From Balanoglossus misakiensis (lineage: Eukaryota; Hemichordata): DNA of 64,000 bases. A model generated the notes under the pieces. The model saw nothing but the letters and a program-made list of their open reading frames with translations. It was not told where the DNA came from and ran no database searches. The stretch lies in contig CM082582.2 in the NCBI GenBank assembly GCA_040954595.2, positions 11,594,001-11,658,000 of the forward strand, given 5' to 3'. This document shows positions 37,101-50,300 of the stretch, piece by piece (positions within the stretch are counted from its first letter, which is position 1; the number at the start of each line of letters is the position of its first letter). The position numbers and the translations under genes are program-made.

Positions 37101-38830
37101 AATAGCCCCAGATCGACATATATATGTAAACAGTGGGAATCATTTGGTGTGCTTACCATTTCTGTGTGTATCTATCCATCGCTGACTCTGTTTCTCTGTC
37201 TGTTCCTCTTGGTCTCTTTATGTCGCCCTCTCCCTGTCTCTCTATGTATGTGCATCTACGTCTGTATCGATCTCTATCGCTGCCTGCCTCAAACACTGTT
37301 ACATGTTACTTCATCGCACCTGTACCTGCAGAGAAATCACACAAATACTTCCATTACTTAATTTTTGATCATTATTCCGTATACAGGGTGTGAATTTTGA
37401 AGTATCAGCCAGAAAAAGAAACATTTAGTACTCCGCAAAAATAAACTAAAATAACCAAAATGGTGTCAAAAGTGAGCGACTTTATTAATCTAAGATTTTT
37501 AGAGACGCATGGAAGATTCATTGAGATGCTTCGTTAATAGTAACAACAAAATTAATATTCTTTCGCAAATTGATATTTCCGGTTCTCTATTCTCTCAGTA
37601 CGTGTTCTACACAAGTAGTAGTTCCTTGGCAGTTCTGGTGACCTGGCATTGTCAAATCTCTGTTTGCAGCGAGAATATTTTACAACTCGGAAGTTCCCGG
37701 TTCGGAGCGAAAGGCCAGCCATGACCACGTGGGCCAACTCAACGCGTATTTTTAGATTTGTGTATCTCTTTTGTAATTATTTATCAGATATGTATACACT
37801 TTTTCTATCTATTTCTGTCGTGTAAATATCGTAAAGAGCGGGGATTGCACTGAAGTACGCGGTTGTGGAGGAAATTGCGCGTAAGGGACGCTGAATCAGC
37901 ACGTTGTCGTATTGCGCGAAAACATGAACCAGACAAAAGTCCCACCAAAATTTGGGAAACACCTTAACGTTTTGAATAATAAGTTAAAGACACCAAGAAA
38001 CCTCCAGGAGATGCACATCACTCCTCAAATGAAAGAATGTCCACGGCGATTATCGACCGTATAGTATGAAAACATACGCTTGAACAAATAAATTGGTATT
38101 AAACCCAAATCTCCCTGAAATGTCGTCGTTTTGGCAACTGGCGCGCGAAGCTTCGGTGAGACTTTGGCAAATCGAAGTTTTTGTTTAAGCCGCTGAAATC
38201 AGGGAGTACCGAACAAATAAACTTCAAAGAGTTTAATCGACGGTAATGGATGGTTGTGCCCAAGATGAAGAGAGATTCTTTTAACAGGATACATCGCGCC
38301 GACAAAAATTTAAACAAACAAAAAGGCGAGCAGTGAAATGTGACTTTTGGAAATCTCGAATCAAGGAAATAATACACATCTTTGTGTAATAAAGATCACG
38401 TCGACTGAAATACCCAGCAATCCAAAGAAAACAAATCTGTTGGGAAACATGGCAACGGTTTCCTGTACAGAATGTATACGCTATCCGTATATCGTGGTTA
38501 TGATAATTTTGTAGAATGTGCCGGGACGTTTATTCAACTTTGGTTATTAAAAAGCTTCTCTGTGACCTTCTTAGGCACAATTTGCGCTAAATTTATCAAA
38601 GAAAGTGCTGGACGAAGTTCATGAGTTCAGAATTTGACCAGCCTTGGTTGAAACAGACATGGGATTAAGTCGGTTTTGGGGATTTGAAAGAGCTAAAAAT
38701 TGCAATGAACTTGAAGACCCCCGTTATCTTCATCCGTACAGCATCCGCCAGGCCCACAATTATCACAGCGCGTTTCTCTTTTCCGGATTATCGCACTCGC
38801 TCACTTTTCTGTTTCCCTCTCTTTTTCCAG
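34195..38830 (+). other. FoxF intron, 4636 bp, phase 1
   Basis: The donor is GTGAGA at 34195. The acceptor follows a long pyrimidine tract, TTTCCCTCTCTTTTTCCAG, ending at 38830, with a plausible CTCAC branch site about 35 bases upstream. The intron holds a 236-codon open frame (36651-37361) that starts at GTG, overlaps an open frame on the other strand and ends in a decayed TCTG/TCTC tract. I do not regard it as a gene. A run of 9 G lies at 36854-36862. The intron of a developmental regulator is a reasonable place for enhancers, but none can be shown here. Confidence 0.9.
37155..37290. repeat. Decayed pyrimidine-rich TCTG/TCTC tract in the FoxF intron
   Basis: The plus strand is dominated by imperfect TCTG, TCTC and TATC units, such as TTTCTCTGTCTGTTCCTC and CCCTGTCTCTCTATG. 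This looks like an old microsatellite related in motif to the CAGA/TCTG repeats elsewhere in the window. Confidence 0.6.
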
Positions 38831-38991
38831 GAATGAGGGCCATGCAGTCGCAAAACATGAACGAACTCCACGGCATGTGCGAGCGAAAGTACATGCTGTC
38901 AAGCCATCACAGCGGACAGGCCGTCAGCAACGGCAGCAGCGTGACGGTGCCGTCGCAGGGTAATTACTACGACGTGAAGTGCCCCATGTGA
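38831..38991 (+). CDS. FoxF: FoxF exon 2: conserved C-terminal tail
   Basis: The exon opens with GA, completing Gly396, and continues for 52 codons (MRAMQSQNMNELHGMCERKY and on) to TGA at 38989-38991. It ends GNYYDVKCPM. FoxF proteins in other animals end in a comparable short motif with Tyr, Asp, Lys and terminal Val/Pro-Met, preceded by a CDRK or CERK-type motif, here MCERKYMLS. This identifies the exon as the true last coding exon and independently supports the FoxF assignment. The acceptor at 38829-38830 has an excellent pyrimidine tract. In the unspliced frame the open frame extends upstream to 38644, but that part is intron. Confidence 0.93.
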
Positions 38992-39680
38992 GCGGCTGGT
39001 CGCCGCGGAAATAGCCGAGTGCTGGTTTGAAGGGAGGAAAGAGCAAGATCACTACGGGTTCCTTGTATCAGACTGGAGCATATAAACGGATAACTGCAAT
39101 TCAATTATATTGGAGACAGCCAACCACTTGAGAGAAGATAAGACGCGAGCAGTCGCGAGATAAAATTCGTGTTACATCGCGATATGAAAGGCGCGCCAAG
39201 AACTCGAGCACTTTTGGTCGAACTTTTTAGGCCGTCGGCGGGCCGCGGCACAGACAGCGGGAAGTAAAGGTATTTCCCTGCGATGAACAAAAAAATACTT
39301 TACTTAAATGTGTTGGCTTTGAGAGACTTAGAAATTTAACGCGTACCCAGACACCGGAGTTGAATTGGAGACGTCTCCTTGAAGAAACGCGAGTGTCTGG
39401 TGGAATTGCTGGGGTATGTGTGGCTGTAACCAGATAGATAGCGAAAACTGAGAACATGGCTTCAATTGGCCGCGATGTTAGAGCCGTAGTTGATATCTTA
39501 ATAGGCAACAAATGGCATAAACTAATAACGTATGTTAAAATGCCAGGGTTTTTGCCGCATACGAACACTTGTTGCGCATCTGACAGCCAGCATTTGTGGT
39601 CGAGAATGTCGCACGCATAGATATTGGACTAACATTGCATGCTAGGAAATCACATATATTAAATAGATAAATTTGTTGTT
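38992..39680 (+). other. Likely FoxF 3' UTR
   Basis: This is non-coding sequence after the FoxF stop. The first plausible polyadenylation signal is ATTAAA at 39658-39663, followed by GT- and T-rich TTTGTTGTTTTATTTC. A canonical AATAAA at 40683-40688 is a more distal alternative. The true end needs transcript data. Confidence 0.4.
39658..39663 (+). terminator. Candidate FoxF polyadenylation signal ATTAAA
   Basis: ATTAAA is the commonest variant of the animal polyadenylation signal. It has a T/GT-rich downstream segment (39671-39700) and would give a 3' UTR of about 0.7 kb. Confidence 0.25.
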
Positions 39681-42600
39681 TTATTTCAATGTATTTTTTC
39701 CTTTACATTTATAATCGCTCTATGCATGATTTTTAGATAGAGCTTGTCGCCGTGTGTGGGGCGGCACGTAATACTTAGGCGTGGTGTTCTTTTCTAGATT
39801 TTCAAGTTAACTTTATCAGTTCGAGTTTTAAACGCGGCCTTTTGCCTGGGGGCCAACAGACCGGCATCTGCATCCGATATTAGTCCGATATCTCAGAAAT
39901 GTTGGATACACTTCCATGTCATGTGGACGTTGTCTGCTAATTAAGAAGGGTAATATATATTCCTGAATGTTAACTCTATGCGATTCGAGAAGAAAATCGC
40001 TTCTCTGTCGTAATTTTGAACACGAAATTCTTGTGAGATTCATTGTTATCGTGGTCTTGATTTGTTTGTATGTGTCGTGTACTTCAGAAGGTTCGCAGTG
40101 CCTTTTCGTATTTACGCAAAATTTAAGTACCTATAATTATTCATGTTCTAGACAATGGCAACGCTGTGTCACGTATGAGGCATATATAGGATTTTATATT
40201 CGCAGAAATTATCCTTCTAAATGTCTGTGTAAATTTTGAATCGTTTTTATGTACCATTAATTGTAATTTTTCAATTTAATTAACGCCTATGTAAAGAGCC
40301 GAATATAAGGGACAATATTACGAGCAAAAGTTGATGAGAATAAGCGGTTATTATTATGAGTATGGAATATTATACTTTCAGAAGTTCTTTGCTCTTTGGG
40401 GTTCAACGACATGGCAGAACAGTTAGACACCTCTGGCGTCGGATAATGTCATTCACTCCGAATGACCCTGACAACTGCATGAGTAGTGACGTTTTCGCAA
40501 TGAAACGCGGAATTCGCGGCTGGGCGCGCAGCCTAACTATTCCAGGAGAAAGGGAGCTTTTCCCAGATGTTTGGGAATCTTGTAATTCTAAAACGAGATC
40601 ATTAATCAAATAATTTCTTTTAAAAATGTACCTTTTGGATGGTTCAACGAGAATTGTAATGAAGATTCGATTTATGGACCAAAATAAATACGTTCTGTTG
40701 ATAATGGAAAGTCGTGGGTTTGCGTTTGTATAGATGGCGTGTTTAAGAAGGGGATAGCCTATATGCATGTTTTCTGGGCATGTTTGCGTTCATGGTGTGA
40801 CAGAGATGGTCGTAACACGGGTTATTCTGTAGCGCTATTCACACATACACGGAACCAATTAACAACCAGCACACTGAGACGCGCTAATTAGCGACCCCGG
40901 GTAGGCGACGACGGGTGCCGGTCCCCCGGGGAGACCTAGATGCCGGCCGTACCGCGAATACCGCCCATCTCACAGATACTCCGCAGCAAATGGGGGATTC
41001 TCACGGTGTCATGCCGTCCCTGGTTCAAGTTCAAACTGTTTTGATGGACACAGATAGTTGACAGATGTCCGTCCAAGAGTCCGCAACCTGCAGACCATCT
41101 CGAAACGTAACACAACCTATATTAATTTGCTGCGACTATCGACTGGCAATGGTCTGAAATTGCTCGCCTTTACCCACCCACGTGGGGCTTCAATGGCAAT
41201 CAAGACTCGGCAAAAATCCGTCAGTTTGTCGAAATATCCAACCGGTATGATATGAAAAAAATGCGCACAGAGAAAAGAATGCGAAGTCGTGAAGACTTCG
41301 AGCAGTCGACTTTGTCAACCGACACCCAGAAATCGATAGATATGAAGAAAAACAATGCCAGATTGTCAACAACAGAACATCGCTCAGCCAATCAACGAAA
41401 GGGGATCTGGATACAATAGAGGAACACTTTCAATCAGTCAAAAATTTCAGAGTCATCAAATTACTGCTTGCACGACGGTTCATCCGCATTCCCCAGCAGT
41501 CCCGGCCCGTGTTGGTCAAATTATGATGATTGCATCTCGCGCCAACATCGCGGGTCTTCTGTCGACATTTTGCGGTTTGGAATTCCGTCAGTTCCACTGA
41601 CGCCTTCACTGTCACGTTCTAGACGCCTCGTTGCCATCTCTCTATCACGTCAGCCTTTTTGGCCCTGTGTCCATTTACCATATTTCTCGCTCGAAAAGCT
41701 TCGCCATTCAGAACACAGATTTGCTAAGTCGAGGGACCAAAACGAGAAAGAGCGTTCTGGGGAATACGCCAACCTTTTTGACGCTGACTAGTGATCCGGT
41801 CCCTCAGTGACCTTGATCAATGTATGTCATTCGAAGGCACTAATGCGTCCAAATACCGAACGCACTATCTGTCGCTTGTTGTCCTTCGACATTATGCCAG
41901 AAATAAAACTCCCCACGCTGTTATTCACGGGTTCTCGGAAGTGTCCTGGACCGTTCTTTAGCCGAGGGAAACCACTAGGACAGTCTACGAGAACACGATA
42001 CTCGGCGGGTCGGTCAGTCTACAGGGATGTAGACGACGTCTGTCGGACGGGTCATGATCATTGTCCTCGTCCCGAATCCAGGCACCTTGACACCATTTAA
42101 AACTCTATTCCAAACATTATTACCTGGGCTTCCTTTAAAAGCCGAAGAAAACCATACCGACTTTTATGTTCAGATAGAAAGGGGGACACAATGGTATTTG
42201 GTACATCGCTCATTAATTGGAATCCAAACCTGGACAAACAATAAATGTCACTTGTCAACAAGTTGTTCTTCACAATGTAGAAACTGCATGGGTATTAAAA
42301 CCGAATACTGCATTTCAGCATGTGTTCGGCAGTAGTAGAAGAATTGTCATATACATAACACATTTTTAAATATCGAAAGTCACCCTTCTAAGACTAACTT
42401 TCGAAGCGTGCATAACGGCAATTCCTCTGTCTGGAGATCAGAGCCAAAAACAGATACTAAGTATATCAGAGAAGGGCGATGACTCACGCCGGCCGAACTA
42501 TGCATTGTACATATTAAGATTATAAAATATGATTAAAAAGGCAAGTACATGATGAATAATTTTACAGAAATAAACACTATGACGGGGGCAAGAGATGTTT

Positions 42601-45600
42601 CATTGTTGTCGATGCTGACACCTAAATGAACTATAATAAATTCGGCGAACTTTTGCCCTTTTGTCTTGCTGACGATGATGGAACTAACGACTACTGACTA
42701 GAAATGACTGCACATGCGTTGTTTCTTATTTTTCTGGTGCATTTGACAATAAGTTAGTAAAATGGCCAAGATTGAAAGACAACGGGCCCAGCAGAAGCAC
42801 TTTCCACTGACGGATTTTGCCTGGTGTGATTTATATCACCAGCGAACGATCTCGGCCAGTCACATGTTGGATCTGTCCGTGGCTGTCCATGTCAGCCCCG
42901 GTCCAGGTTCCTCGGTTTTTGGTTTCGCACAAACGACGGATGATATACGAGCTGTCGTTGGGGCAGCGTTTAGTTACCGCTTAAAACAACCCCACTAACA
43001 TGTGTGGAATGAACTTTCCAACATTATATTGCGTGTACGCCGCTAGTAACGATTTCTGTCCCGTATAAATGTCAGCGCTGAAAAGCTCACTTGTGCTCAC
43101 GAGGTTAATGAATATCGGCCATCGCTACCAAAGGTTGATAAATACCGGCTACCGATAAAAGCAGGCCTACAATATGACAGAAAAGGCATTGAAATGGGCT
43201 AACTATAAATTTCGTAAACGCTGGACATTATCGTTCGCCTGTACCTTTTTCCTAGTTTAGATCAACATGTAGTAATTAATTTATGACGGCCATTAAACGA
43301 AATCCCCCCTTAAAAAAATTATATTTTGATGTTTTGGGAAAGTATCTGATGTTTGTACACACGGCATTATATTACTTTGTTTCCATAGAAACCAGCTAAA
43401 TATTAATTATCATTAATTGAATCATTTCTGTCAAAAAACTAATTTAAATTGTTGCATTGCAACGATACAACAGCGTTAAGATTTAGATCAATGGTGGACT
43501 GTCAATCATTACGTAGACATTTTAAAACACATAAATCGTTTATATTAATATAGGGAACATCTTGCAGAGCGCGCATGGAGACACTGTTGTGGTTGCGTGG
43601 ATGGACAGACAACGTGGGTGGCGTTGTGTGGCCTGGAGATTGTGCCATTGAACGGATCAGGGAGATAGAGAACTCGCTTAGCAGAAACTTGAACGCTTTT
43701 AGATTCAAAATGACGTAAACTCAAAAACATTCGTTCCCCTGTGAAACGACTGTTACCCTACCGAGTCCATCGCGTCCTACTATTTTGTGCACCGCCAAAT
43801 CCGACCCTTTTATTGGCGTGTAGGCGACGCCGTTCTGCAGAGCAGATAAAAGTTAGCATTCCTGTAAAAATTACAATTCTCTTTTATTTTATCGTCGAGA
43901 CAACTGTCACCAATTAAACAGAAATCGATAAAAGTTAAATGAGCTCTATCGAGTATCCCGTGTCGCGATACATATCCAATGTTTGATCATAAGTAAGCTG
44001 GGAGTGCGCGGTAAAACCAGTGGGAAGTAACAAAAATAGTATATTGATCTTTAGACTACACTACACTACATATATCACTATATGAGAAATTATGGAGTAC
44101 CTGTTACTTAGGGACGAATTAACTCACACCAAATATTTTGTAAAATTATCGAGTAACGACGCCCTAGCTATATAGTGTGCTAATGTTGTTCCTAAGTCAT
44201 TTTTACATATATCCATCTTGTACTCTTGCCTCCAGTTTCCGTTTTTTGTTTGACCTTATGGCGACTTTTCACCCTGGTTCACATTTTTTTCTCTGTCTCT
44301 TTTTATTTCCATACTTTTAAAGAGCAAACTCCGATAAGCGCTGCTTCCACTGCAAATGTTCTGAGACCACTGTGCGAAAATGCACGTTTTGCTCCGCCGG
44401 TCGATCCCTAATTTATCTCTCCGAGCTGATAGCAGAATCGGGAGAAATCTGTCAGAGCAAGGAGATGGCGCAATTTACGAACTAAACTTCATTTAATCTG
44501 GAGAACGAGATAGAAAAAATCTCAAGTGGGCCCAGATGCCACTGTTCAGCTTTTATGGTACTTGGCACATATCGCCGTCTCCTCAGCATGACGAAAAGAA
44601 GTTGACAACCTCGTTAGGCTCGTAAATTTGTGCTGCAATTACAAGCACTTTGCAACTTTGATTTTTGAACTGGCGCTAGTTAAAATGTGTACTGCCTCTA
44701 AAGTGATTTGGCCGAGTCAAGTTCGGCTCATTCAGTTCTAACCTAGCAAAAGTTCTAAGTTAACCAAACAATCCGTTACGACAGCCCCCACAAGTTAAGT
44801 GTTTTCAGAACTTTGGAGTAAAGTTTCTCTCGTTTGCGGAAACAAACAGGATGATCGGCTCGGCCCCAAAAAATCTAGGAACTTTGCGCTCGAGGTTAAG
44901 TTGTGAGTCGCGTGTTTTCCCCGTAATTTTAAAAGGTTTTCTGACACCTGCAGCACTTCTTTGTAGAGAATTAAAAGTTGTATATTTAGGGTGGGTGATA
45001 GCCACGAGGTAAGCGAAAACGTTTTCGGAATGGTTGCCCTGGAAACCCTTTCAAGAGTGGAGAAGATGCCTACACAAACAAACAAAGGTTTCAGTTGAAA
45101 AGCACGGAAGATCGCAGTAGATAACTGAAAACAAACAAGTAGTACCCACCAAGGCGTAGTATAATTTTAATGCGCGCCGGTTATCTCATAAATCTGACTT
45201 TTTTTGCTCCACCACAATGGGGGAAAAATCCACCACAGGCAGAGCGCCTCGTGCGGCGCTGGGTCGTCAGACGCCGCGGAACAATCTGAACATATTCCCT
45301 AAGCATCAATATTGTGGAGCCAAGCCACCGCCGGAACCCGTGACATCTTGACCCGGGCCTTTCACCTATCCCTGCGCCATACTGCGCGTAACTGTTACTG
45401 AGTACGCGCCGGGGCGGTTGGCGCGAGATAGGGCCCGAAACAGACGGGGGATTGCAATCAACGTGGAAAGGCCCTTCTTAGTGTGGCTGGCTCGGGCAGG
45501 GTCCCAGACCGATCGACGAGTGTGGCCCGCTCGACAAGAGGGAGGAATTTCCCATTGGTATGCACAGGGGTTTGACATGCGTGTTTTGTCAATCCGAGTG

Positions 45601-47343
45601 ATCCCCCTGTCAAGCTGTCACTGAGCTCTGTTAGAGACCTATTAAAGACCGGCGCAGACCACGCCCAAGAAATCGGATCCCGCTACCATGGGGATAGTCG
45701 AGCAATGCGCAAGGCCTCACGGGAGCGCTCTAATCACAGGGCCGGCCTCTGATTGGCCAAGTGTTCGACTCCTTGCAAATGCTTAATCGACCTCGCGGTT
45801 TTCGGTTTCTTGGCTGTTTTCAGCAAAATCGTTGATTCTCATCATCCAGCGGCAATCGATACCAACCCGCATCAGCTGGTAGATGGAAAAAAAGTTGAAA
45901 GCCCTTCACGGAGTTGGGCTCGCCTATCAGCTTTCCCTGACATTAGCATACGGATCTAATCTGCAGAAATTCAATTGCGAAAATCTTAATGGATAGGATC
46001 TATTATTTCTTAAGCGATCTGTCAGCACCAAATTATCCATTTTGCTACACTCGAGTTTGACCACTTAGCATGTCAGCCGCACCCTAAACTTCTTATCGGC
46101 CAAGTTCACCGCCATCCTCAAGTAGACCCCATCAAAATCGCAAAACCTCAAGACCATTTTAATTAAACGCGTTCCGAAGATTGAAATCAACTTTTTTTCT
46201 ATATGATCAGAACCCATTATCACATTTCTTCAATCTAAAGTTGCTCTTATCTGTAACCGTTCTCCCTTTTAATCGTTTATACAAAGTCAAGCACTTAGGC
46301 CCCTGTGAAATAAACATGTAGCCACAGTTAGTGAATTTCAGAGCCGGTGATAACACGATGGAAATCCTTCGAGTTTTGCCTTCCACTTCACATTGCATTA
46401 GTTTCAATCAAACGTTTTAGGGGCCATCGATTGTTACTGCAAAAAAAACTCAATTCCATTATCTCGGTTTGTAGATTTCAATTGAAGAATTCTGTGTTTT
46501 CTGTCTTATTTCATTCTTAATTTTTCATAACTTCGCGTCTCTGCTACGTCATTTGTCGGTCAGACCTAGCACGTTGCGTTAAATAGAATGGAATAACACC
46601 ATCCAAAACTTGACTCTGTGTTTTGCACGTGAACGACTCTGAAATCTCACCGGGGAAGTAATTTCGTTTTGGAAAGAAATTCACGAGATGTCTGACATGC
46701 GGTAGGAACGTGGGCGCAATCTCTATGACTTCAACCCAGCACCCCAGACAATACGTGTTCTGTTATTGGAAATATTTCCCCTGATCGCTGTGTCATCGCA
46801 GATACTGGTCTGAAAGTGCAGAGCTGACTGTAATCAGAGGGCCGAACATCGTCTGGAGCTGGTCTAGATGAAATATGTCGATGCCCCGGGACACATTTTC
46901 AAGACACCAGAGTAAATAAAATATTTTCCTTTCATTAAGGAAAAGTTTTTATCGCGTAGGACGTGTTTTCTCCAGGGTGTATTCGTGTCACGTGATACTG
47001 GACGGATGTCGTGGCTGGATTTCCGAGCGAGTTGATCGCCGGAGTCAGAAAATGTTCAGGGCCTGGTGTTAATTATACTATGACAGGCGGCAAAAAAGAG
47101 GGGTGGACCGGTGGTACCCCAGCGAATAAAGATTGATTGTGAATGGTGATCGTTCAAAGAAAATTTAACTCAGCTTGTGTATCACATTTCTTAGCATGTT
47201 CAATTTTAGTCTTTTCAGTTATTTTTTTATGTCTTTTAAGCACGGAAATGGAGGGATTGGCTGTTATTATATCATAAAGGTATAATGGTGACGTAATTTT
47301 GAGGGAGAAGAGGCCGGTCGACTATACGAAATGTATGAAGCCG
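39681..47343. other. Non-coding stretch downstream of FoxF
   Basis: No gene is recognisable. GC-rich islets occur at about 40880-41030 and about 45160-45760, each with several CpG. A TCACGTGA octamer is at 46988-46995. Open frames are short and domain-free. Confidence 0.5.
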
Positions 47344-47360
47344 GACAGACAGGCAGACAC

Positions 47361-47393
<33 letters not shown>
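47344..47393. repeat. (CAGA)n microsatellite
   Basis: About twelve CAGA units, slightly interrupted at the left by GGCAGACACACAGA. The motif is the same as at 21770. Apparent Gln/Thr/Asp or Cys/Leu/Ser peptides across it are artefacts. Confidence 0.9.
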
Positions 47394-47394
<1 letters not shown>

Positions 47395-50300
47395 TTATCG
47401 CATGAAGGGAGAAAGGTGGCGGTATTGAACAGTGTGCACGGAAACAGCGTTCTCGTAAAACTTAGGCCCTGTTTGATATATTGTGTTATTTTAACGAAGT
47501 CCATATATAAACAAATATTAAACATAGTTACTAATTCCGAAGAACACTCCTTTGGGAACGAATAACTTTGAGATCCAATGTAAGCTAGGTGCAACCCTGG
47601 AGCAAAAGGCAAGTTGTGGTGGTGGACCAGAGTCCATTTAGACATCAGGTCGCAATTATGAAATTGTACAGTTTGCGCCCCTTTTCTAAGTTTAACTTTG
47701 AAAGGTTGGCCGTTAGGTGGTTAATTTGAAGGCTTCTCCGCAAAAGTTTTCGATCGTTACTGGAAGAATGTTTCATACTGTCACAGAAACTAAACGTAAG
47801 GGCGAAAAAACGCGGGAACTTGCCCATTTAGCCTAACAGATTAAGGCTCCAATGAACTCCAAACTTCTTCGAGCAATTAATGCATGTTTATTTTACTTCA
47901 TTCTGAAATTTCGACGAAAGTTCTACCACGGCGAGTAACGAGATATGCCCGTAAACGATGAATATTTGCACTTTAGCGGGTTAGCACATACAACTTTCAG
48001 CAACACGTCTGAGCAATGGTGAGGCGGTTGCAACAGCGAACTAAAATAAAATCCTGGAAACATTTCATAATACTAGTCCACCGTAAATCATAATTTCAAG
48101 ATCGCCAAGTGGAAAATAGCTGGGATTATATTTCTGCCCACGCTGACCAGGACACTTTGGACCTGTGCACGTGCGTGGTCATGAAGATTTATTGCGGTTT
48201 GACAGATTTCGTGTGTGGCGAACGACTCCCGGGTATTGTGAGCTCCTGGCCCCGGGGGAGTAGTTTAACCCCCGCATTTTGCACTTGGATGACTTCCAGG
48301 GCATCGGGCGCGCGCGATAGAGTGATTGGCACTCGGCGCGCGCGTCCGGCCGGGGATTTTTTGGCTACGCGGCGCAGCCGTACAGAACATTCAGTTCGTA
48401 ACCTGTGCTCAAGTCCAAACCAACCCAGTCCTTTTACGAACTCCAGAATAACTTTATCAGTTTTCGTGAAAGCTTTTACCATGTTTACTGTGTTTTCCAC
48501 AAGGTATACTACTTGTATCGCTTTTCAGGGGATGGTAAAACTACCAACACCGACGAGACTTGTAAATCTGACCCGTCAGGCATGGCATAACCAGCGCACA
48601 GAGCTATTCTAGATTTCACTGTGACAGGTTACGATAATACTAAACGCTTTCGCCTGTCAAAGGCAATTTGAGTCTACCTCCAAAGTGCAAAAGCCTTTCA
48701 TTTATCTTTCAGTATATCACGAAAGAAGGGTTTTGGAGACACGACAAGGTCGTCTGGAGACCCCACAGACGTCAGCTCCAACATGTCGACAAGTGATGAG
48801 GATAGTACAGTCAATTCCGCGCATTTCTCGAATCGTTTTTTTTAGCAGTTTATTTTTTCCGGATTCGGTGGAGTTTGATGGTAATCACGGTAAAACAAAA
48901 TATTGTCAAATGTTGCTCGATATGTCCTAAAACTTTTACAGTATGGAAGAGTGGGGATATGATTGACAGTCCTGTCTCAAAACCACTGGCCTTTACACAA
49001 ATAACTAGCAAGATTGGCAGATAAATGGCAGATAATCTAATAGACAAATTAAATTACTAGTATGTAAACTGACAAAACTACTGTTGGCGTCGTAGACTGC
49101 CTGGCGACCGATTTGTCGCGTGCTTAACTAGCTAGGTTTGAAAACGCTGATTTTAAAATGTTAAAATAGATAAACGAAGACAACGATCGTTGGTCAACAG
49201 AAAGGTTGAAATAAGTTGATTTAACGAGCACAAAATAGAAATTGTCAGTTGGGCAGAGACGGTCGACAATCAAAAAAGAAAGAGGCATATATAAGAGATG
49301 CTGAATTGGCACATGTGGACATTACTGCTGTAAAAACAAACAACACTGCCTTTGACGAAACTTCTCCAACGCTGAACTCTGCGACCCGCGCAAGTGTGTG
49401 ATCGCGTAGCAAACAGGTGGCAAGTAGCGATCGCTACACCCTGTTAGATGCACGAGAGAGTCTTGGGTTTGAGGGCGAAAATTGTGGCGTGGAAGATCTC
49501 TCTTTCTCTCATACACTTATTGTGTCGAATTACATCATCTCTTACATTAAATCATCACTCGGTTTATCTAAGAAATAAACATCGCTGAAAATTTTTGGGG
49601 TGAGCTCAATTTTTAGTTATTTGTGCCCTATACTCGGATGACATCAGTATAAATCAGCGCTGGGATTGAACATACGAGAAGTTGTGGGTAAACTACTTCT
49701 GGTGCTTTTTCGACCATCAAAGTGACTATTGATGACTCTGTGATCGAAATATGCCGGTGATGAATTCCACGACAAAGTTCAAGTTCTCGATTGGTACGCC
49801 TGTGACGTCATCGAGCTGCCCCCTCGCAAGCTGCGCATCCTGGATGCACGGCGTCCTACGTGCAGACAGTTTCTAGATCGGATGCGCTCATTGACATGAC
49901 AATGCTCGATCCCGTCGAACAAATTAATAAGTCACGTCATCTTGCAACGATTGACCCATTCAGTACGAAGAAAAAAGAAGCGCTTACAATAATAAGGCGA
50001 AATCTGGGCGCGTAAAAAATCCCTTCCTCAGTTCCGGACCCACTCGGCCCCGGCTAAATTTAAACGCCAGTACGGCCCGATGTAGGCGTTTTGGAAACAA
50101 ACACAAGGCGGGAAAAATAGGCCGCCGGGTAGGGGGTCACCGTAGAAACATAAACAAGACGTTACCTTTTTGATCGCCATCCACATGTGACGGTACCATC
50201 AAGTCTATTAAAGAAAAAAAGGTGAAAAGTCAACAACAGATATAGCTGCACGTGTTGTGTAAATGCCTGACTTTATCATCGCAATGCTGACTCGCTCTTA

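Larger units (their letters stand above)
33009..38991 (+). other. FoxF: FoxF forkhead transcription factor locus (two coding exons, 448 residues)
   Basis: Joining 33009-34194 to 38831-38991 gives one continuous 448-residue forkhead protein. The intron is phase 1: the final G of exon 1 plus GA of exon 2 form a glycine codon, so the reading frame is preserved. A long exon with the whole DNA-binding domain followed by a short exon with the conserved C-terminus matches FoxF organisation in other animals. FoxF proteins are nuclear DNA-binding activators of visceral or splanchnic mesoderm development; this role is known for the family and is not shown here. No other forkhead gene is visible in the window, so any linked FoxC, FoxL1 or FoxQ1 relatives must lie outside it. 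Confidence 0.95.

Noticed and set aside
38644-38830. Upstream part of the open frame containing FoxF exon 2
   Set aside because: It is intronic. It starts at TTG and ends in a classic pyrimidine tract and CAG acceptor, and splicing at 38831 gives the FoxF tail in frame.
41020-41036. tRNA B-box-like GGTTCAAGTTCAA, possible SINE or tRNA
   Set aside because: The last consensus position does not match and no A box or cloverleaf could be laid out around it.
48109-48612. 167-codon plus-strand open frame
   Set aside because: It starts at GTG and crosses a CpG-rich islet where stop codons are scarce. No domain or splice structure supports it.
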